From Candidatus Binatia bacterium (GTDB lineage: Bacteria; Desulfobacterota; Binatia; UBA9968; JAJDTQ01): a DNA stretch of 45,568 nucleotides. Below, in pieces: positions 43,093 through 45,568 of the stretch; position 1 is the first letter of the stretch, and the number at the start of each line of letters is the position of its first letter. A program made the position numbers and the translations under genes. The notes below the pieces were generated by a model. The model worked only from the letters and a program-made list of their open reading frames with translations. It was not told where the DNA came from and did not search any database. The DNA lies in the NCBI GenBank assembly GCA_022824205.1, contig JAJEAI010000059.1:1-45568 (forward strand), in the 5' to 3' direction.

Positions 43093-43118
43093 CTATGACG
43101 ATTCGTTCTCGATATAGT
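43089..43118 (+). promoter_or_regulatory. Promoter of the TbpB-like lipoprotein gene
   Basis: TTGACT (43089-43094), an 18-nt spacer and TATAGT (43113-43118). The start codon at 43165 is preceded by AGGAGG (43151-43156) at 8-nt spacing. The -35 overlaps the stop of the truncated transposase frame. Confidence 0.65.
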
Positions 43119-43164
43119 CGCCGTCTCGTTTCTTACGGGACGGCACAGCGAGGAGGATTACCTG

Positions 43165-44217
43165 ATGTCAATTAACCTTTCATTGTCCGTACTGCTATGC
43201 GCATGGGTGTTGACCGGTTGCTCAGGAGGAGGTGGAGGGGGACAGACAGAAGGACCTTCAGCGCCGCCACCACCACCCATGCAACAAAGCATTCTCGACG
43301 AATTCACGCGACCGCTTGAAGACGAGAGCATGTCCGCTGCCATAATGGCGCGTGCTGCGACGAACTCGCCACGGCCCGGCAGTGTTACACAGTCATCCAA
43401 TGGAAACGGCGAAACCCTCGATAGTGTTTCCGTTGTCACGAGCGAAAACGACGACGGAAGTGACCGGTTTGTGGTAACCAACATGGAAGGGGCGCAATGG
43501 AGCATCGACAGCAACACAGCCGAAGTAAGGGGCCGGTGGTCTGGTACTGAAGGCGCTGGCTTGACGCTTCATAAAGCAGACGCGGAAGGAACCCTCCATC
43601 TCGCTGTGGCGCGTTGGACAGATGACGCCGACCACGTGGCCTTCGGTTACTGGCTGTATTATCCAGCCAACACTGACCCCATCCCTATCGTCGGCGCATT
43701 CGTCGATGTCAACGATCCGTTTACGCAAACGAACCTCGCGGCACTCACTGGCACGGCAGTGTACACCGCCGATGCTACCGCCGTAGGACATTTCAGGCGT
43801 GGATCCCGAGCAGCGGTTGCAGAGATAGAAGCTATAGTGACTTTAACAGCTAGATTTGGCGATGCATCGGAACTTGGCACTATCGGTGGAGGATTGAACG
43901 TAACGCACAACTCTCTAGACCCCGAGGGGGACGAGGGTGATCAGGAAGAAGAACTGCGCTTTGAGCCCGCGATGATTGGTTCATCGAACAGCGGTTTTTT
44001 CACTGGAAACGTTACGTACGTAGGCAACGACGACGAAGTGACAGGGGGTAGTGGCAAGTGGGGTGGTCAATTTGTCGGCAACCCACGTGCCGGAAGCGCG
44101 AACCCTTATCCGGATGGCGTCTTCGGAACATTCGGCGGCCACCTGACGTACGACGACGGAGCGGCAAGTTTTATGGGGGTTTTCGGTACACTCGATCCAG
44201 CCGACACTACACCCTGA
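43165..44217 (+). CDS. Lipoprotein with TbpB/transferrin-binding-like C-terminal beta-barrel
   Basis: 350 aa. A hydrophobic signal ends in the lipobox LTGC (Cys19, followed by Ser, which would favour outer-membrane sorting). The n-region lacks Lys/Arg, which is unusual. A GGGGGG linker and a PPPPP tract follow. The C-terminal half has the glycine-rich strands of the TbpB-type barrel: LTGTAVYTADATAVGHF, ARFGDASELGTIGGGLNV, SGKWGGQFVGNP, and GVFGTFGGHLTYDDGAASFMG. Such barrels occur in host-iron receptors and in diverse environmental lipoproteins, so no ligand is proposed. No TonB receptor or Slam gene is nearby. It has its own promoter, strong ribosome binding site and terminator. Base composition is lower in GC than the core genes. 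Confidence 0.75.
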   Translation: MSINLSLSVLLCAWVLTGCSGGGGGGQTEGPSAPPPPPMQQSILDEFTRPLEDESMSAAIMARAATNSPRPGSVTQSSNGNGETLDSVSVVTSENDDGSDRFVVTNMEGAQWSIDSNTAEVRGRWSGTEGAGLTLHKADAEGTLHLAVARWTDDADHVAFGYWLYYPANTDPIPIVGAFVDVNDPFTQTNLAALTGTAVYTADATAVGHFRRGSRAAVAEIEAIVTLTARFGDASELGTIGGGLNVTHNSLDPEGDEGDQEEELRFEPAMIGSSNSGFFTGNVTYVGNDDEVTGGSGKWGGQFVGNPRAGSANPYPDGVFGTFGGHLTYDDGAASFMGVFGTLDPADTTP

Positions 44218-44227
44218 TGCTCTAACG

Positions 44228-44262
44228 AAAGGAAGGCGTCCGATTGGCCGCCTTCCTTTTGG
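44228..44262 (+). terminator. Rho-independent terminator after the lipoprotein gene
   Basis: A perfect 11-bp stem AAAGGAAGGCG/CGCCTTCCTTT (44228-44238 and 44249-44259) with a 10-nt loop and a short T run, 11 nt after the stop codon. The converse strand also ends in TTT, so it may serve the converging Gfo/Idh/MocA gene as well. Confidence 0.8.
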
Positions 44263-44349
44263 CGCTACCATCCCTTAGAAACCCAAACCGCGACTATCGG
44301 CGGTCGTGGTCGCTGTTGGTGATTCTGCGCCGGACCCGACGGGGAGGCC

Positions 44350-45450
44350 TTATAGCGTCACCGCCCGCCCTTCTTCCGACGCCTCCGCGATGGCGTCGAT
44401 CAGCCGGTGCGTCTCCACCGCGGTGTTGAAATCGGGATCGCACTCGCCGCCGTTGCGGATGGCGCGAGCGAACCGGATGTACATTTCGCCGACGTTCCTG
44501 GGCTCTCCGTCGGGCGTGTCGGCCGGGGCGTGCACGCGGTCGGACGGCACCTCCAGATCCTGAAGACCTGAGTCACCGGCCCTGACACCCTGAAGGCGCA
44601 CGACCTTGAGTTGCGGCGTGTTGTCCGACGAGGCCACCAGGGTGCCTTCCCGTCCGTAGATCTCCATTCGATACCCCAGGTTGCCGAAGGGGATGGCGCA
44701 CACGTGCACCGAGGCGACGGCGCCGTTGGCCAGCCGGCCGCTCACGAGCACGTTGTCCGGGCCGGTGACGTCCACGTACCGCTGGGTGTCGGTCTCGTAC
44801 CACTGGCGCGCCTGGGTGGTGGCCAGTCCCGACACCATGCTGAAGTCGCCCGCCACGTAGCGGAGCGCGTCGATGGTGTGGCCGCAGGCGATGGTCAGAG
44901 TGGTGGCGCCCAATTCGTTGTCCTTCTGCCACGTCCGGTCCGACGGGCGCTGCAGGACGCCGCCGCGGGCCACGCTCACGTGGCAGGCCATGACCTCGCC
45001 CACGTAGCCGTCCGACACCAGCTCCCGGGCATGAACGATGGCGGGGTTGGCCCGGGCTTGCAGGCCCACCATGTGCTTGACGCCCTTGGCCTCGGCCAGG
45101 TCGCGCATCTCCACCGCCTCCGCGCGCGTCCTTCCCAGAGGCCACTCCGTGAAAACGTGCTTGCCCGCGTTGAGGGCGTCCATGGTCACTTCGTAGTGGA
45201 CCGGTACCCGCAAGAGCACCGCCACCGCGTCGACGTCCGGACACGCGAGCATCTCGCGATAGTCGTGGAACGCCATCTTCGCGTTGAACTTGGCGGCCGA
45301 TTCCTCGGCGCTTTCCTTGCGCGACGTGCACACGGCCGTCAGCTCGACGTCCCGGCTCGGCACGATGGCGGGCAAATGCGCCCGTGGCCCCCAACCGCGC
45401 GTGGGATTGGCGCCGACGACTCCCAGTCTGATCTTCTTCACATCTGACAT
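44350..45450 (-). CDS. Gfo/Idh/MocA-family NAD(P)-dependent oxidoreductase
   Basis: 366 aa from ATG 45450 (MSDVKKIRLGVVGANPTRGW), with AAGGA upstream. The Rossmann fold is IRLGVVGANPTRGWGPRAHLPA. DVDAVAVLLRVPVHYEVTMDALNAGKHVFTEWPL is the second conserved block, with the EKP lysine motif replaced by TEWP. HTIDALRYVAGDF aligns with the catalytic region, and a C-terminal beta-sheet domain follows. The N-terminus and the missing EKP lysine resemble Gal80-like members, so catalysis is uncertain. The substrate is probably a sugar or polyol derivative. A longer in-frame upstream extension enters the repeat and was rejected. Confidence 0.88.
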   Translation of the reverse strand: MSDVKKIRLGVVGANPTRGWGPRAHLPAIVPSRDVELTAVCTSRKESAEESAAKFNAKMAFHDYREMLACPDVDAVAVLLRVPVHYEVTMDALNAGKHVFTEWPLGRTRAEAVEMRDLAEAKGVKHMVGLQARANPAIVHARELVSDGYVGEVMACHVSVARGGVLQRPSDRTWQKDNELGATTLTIACGHTIDALRYVAGDFSMVSGLATTQARQWYETDTQRYVDVTGPDNVLVSGRLANGAVASVHVCAIPFGNLGYRMEIYGREGTLVASSDNTPQLKVVRLQGVRAGDSGLQDLEVPSDRVHAPADTPDGEPRNVGEMYIRFARAIRNGGECDPDFNTAVETHRLIDAIAEASEEGRAVTL

Positions 45451-45493
45451 CGTATTCCTTCCGTATTCTACAGTTCGTTTTCTAACTCGATGC

Positions 45494-45568
45494 AGGCTGT
45501 ACCAAAACTCCACTCGAACAGGAAAAGGCACGGCCCCCCGAGTCGTCATTCCCGCGAAAGCGGGAATC
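45494..45568. repeat. Composite palindromic repeat at the right window edge
   Basis: The head AGGCTGTACCAAAACTC (45494-45510), a GC-rich middle with GGCAC, and the palindrome ATTCCCGCGAAAGCGGGAAT up to the window end. It is the third near-complete copy of the ~80-bp unit seen at 15289-15368 and 25798-25878. Confidence 0.8.

Overview
The window is GC-rich bacterial DNA carrying a dense, almost entirely minus-strand set of housekeeping genes typical of the neighbourhood of a chromosomal replication origin: rpmH-rnpA-yidD-yidC-jag, gyrB/gyrA, mnmE-mnmG-rsmG-parA-parB with two perfect 16-bp parS sites, and an F1Fo ATP synthase operon with two b-type subunits (b' and b). The parB to atpF' adjacency and the b'/b pair resemble deltaproteobacterial (Desulfobacterota-like) origin regions. 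Together with the Gram-negative features (RND pump, long YidC with a periplasmic domain, lipoprotein) this suggests an uncultivated-type Gram-negative of that broad affinity. The phylum is inferred from gene order only. dnaA and oriC are not in the window.

Layout: 0.2-4.0 kb, ribBA with a degenerate GTP cyclohydrolase II half, then pyrF and proS. 4.0-9.1 kb, a tetR-adaptor-RND efflux operon with a readable promoter and operator. 9.2-12.6 kb, the rpmH/RNase P/YidC cluster. 12.8-14.1 kb, a small plus-strand island with a frameshifted nuclease-like gene and a DUF4258/YgiT toxin-antitoxin-like pair. 14.1-20.5 kb, gpsA, gyrA, gyrB. 20.7-25.6 kb, an MFS transporter and aroQ, aroB, aroK, aroC. 25.9-32 kb, the atp operon with a strong promoter about 280 nt upstream. 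32.3-38.7 kb, the parAB/rsmG/mnmG/mnmE cluster. 38.9-39.9 kb, a DAHP synthase. With the aro genes this gives five of the seven shikimate-pathway enzymes.

From 39.9 to about 44.3 kb the genome turns accessory. It holds an XRE/ImmA-IrrE protein with a UPF0175-like C-terminal tail paired with a PIN-domain protein, a frameshifted tyrosine-recombinase remnant fused to an IS256-type transposase remnant, and a TbpB-like lipoprotein with its own promoter and terminator. A Gfo/Idh/MocA oxidoreductase ends the window.

Two families of non-coding repeats punctuate the intergenic gaps. One is an ~80-bp composite carrying an ATTCCCGC/GCGGGAAT palindrome (positions 1, 15.2, 15.3, 25.8, 45.5 kb and variants). 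The other is a 209/227-bp MITE-like element with long inverted arms (1.3 and 22.4 kb). The most novel-looking unit is the XRE-M78-UPF0175-like/PIN pair at 40.4-42.2 kb.
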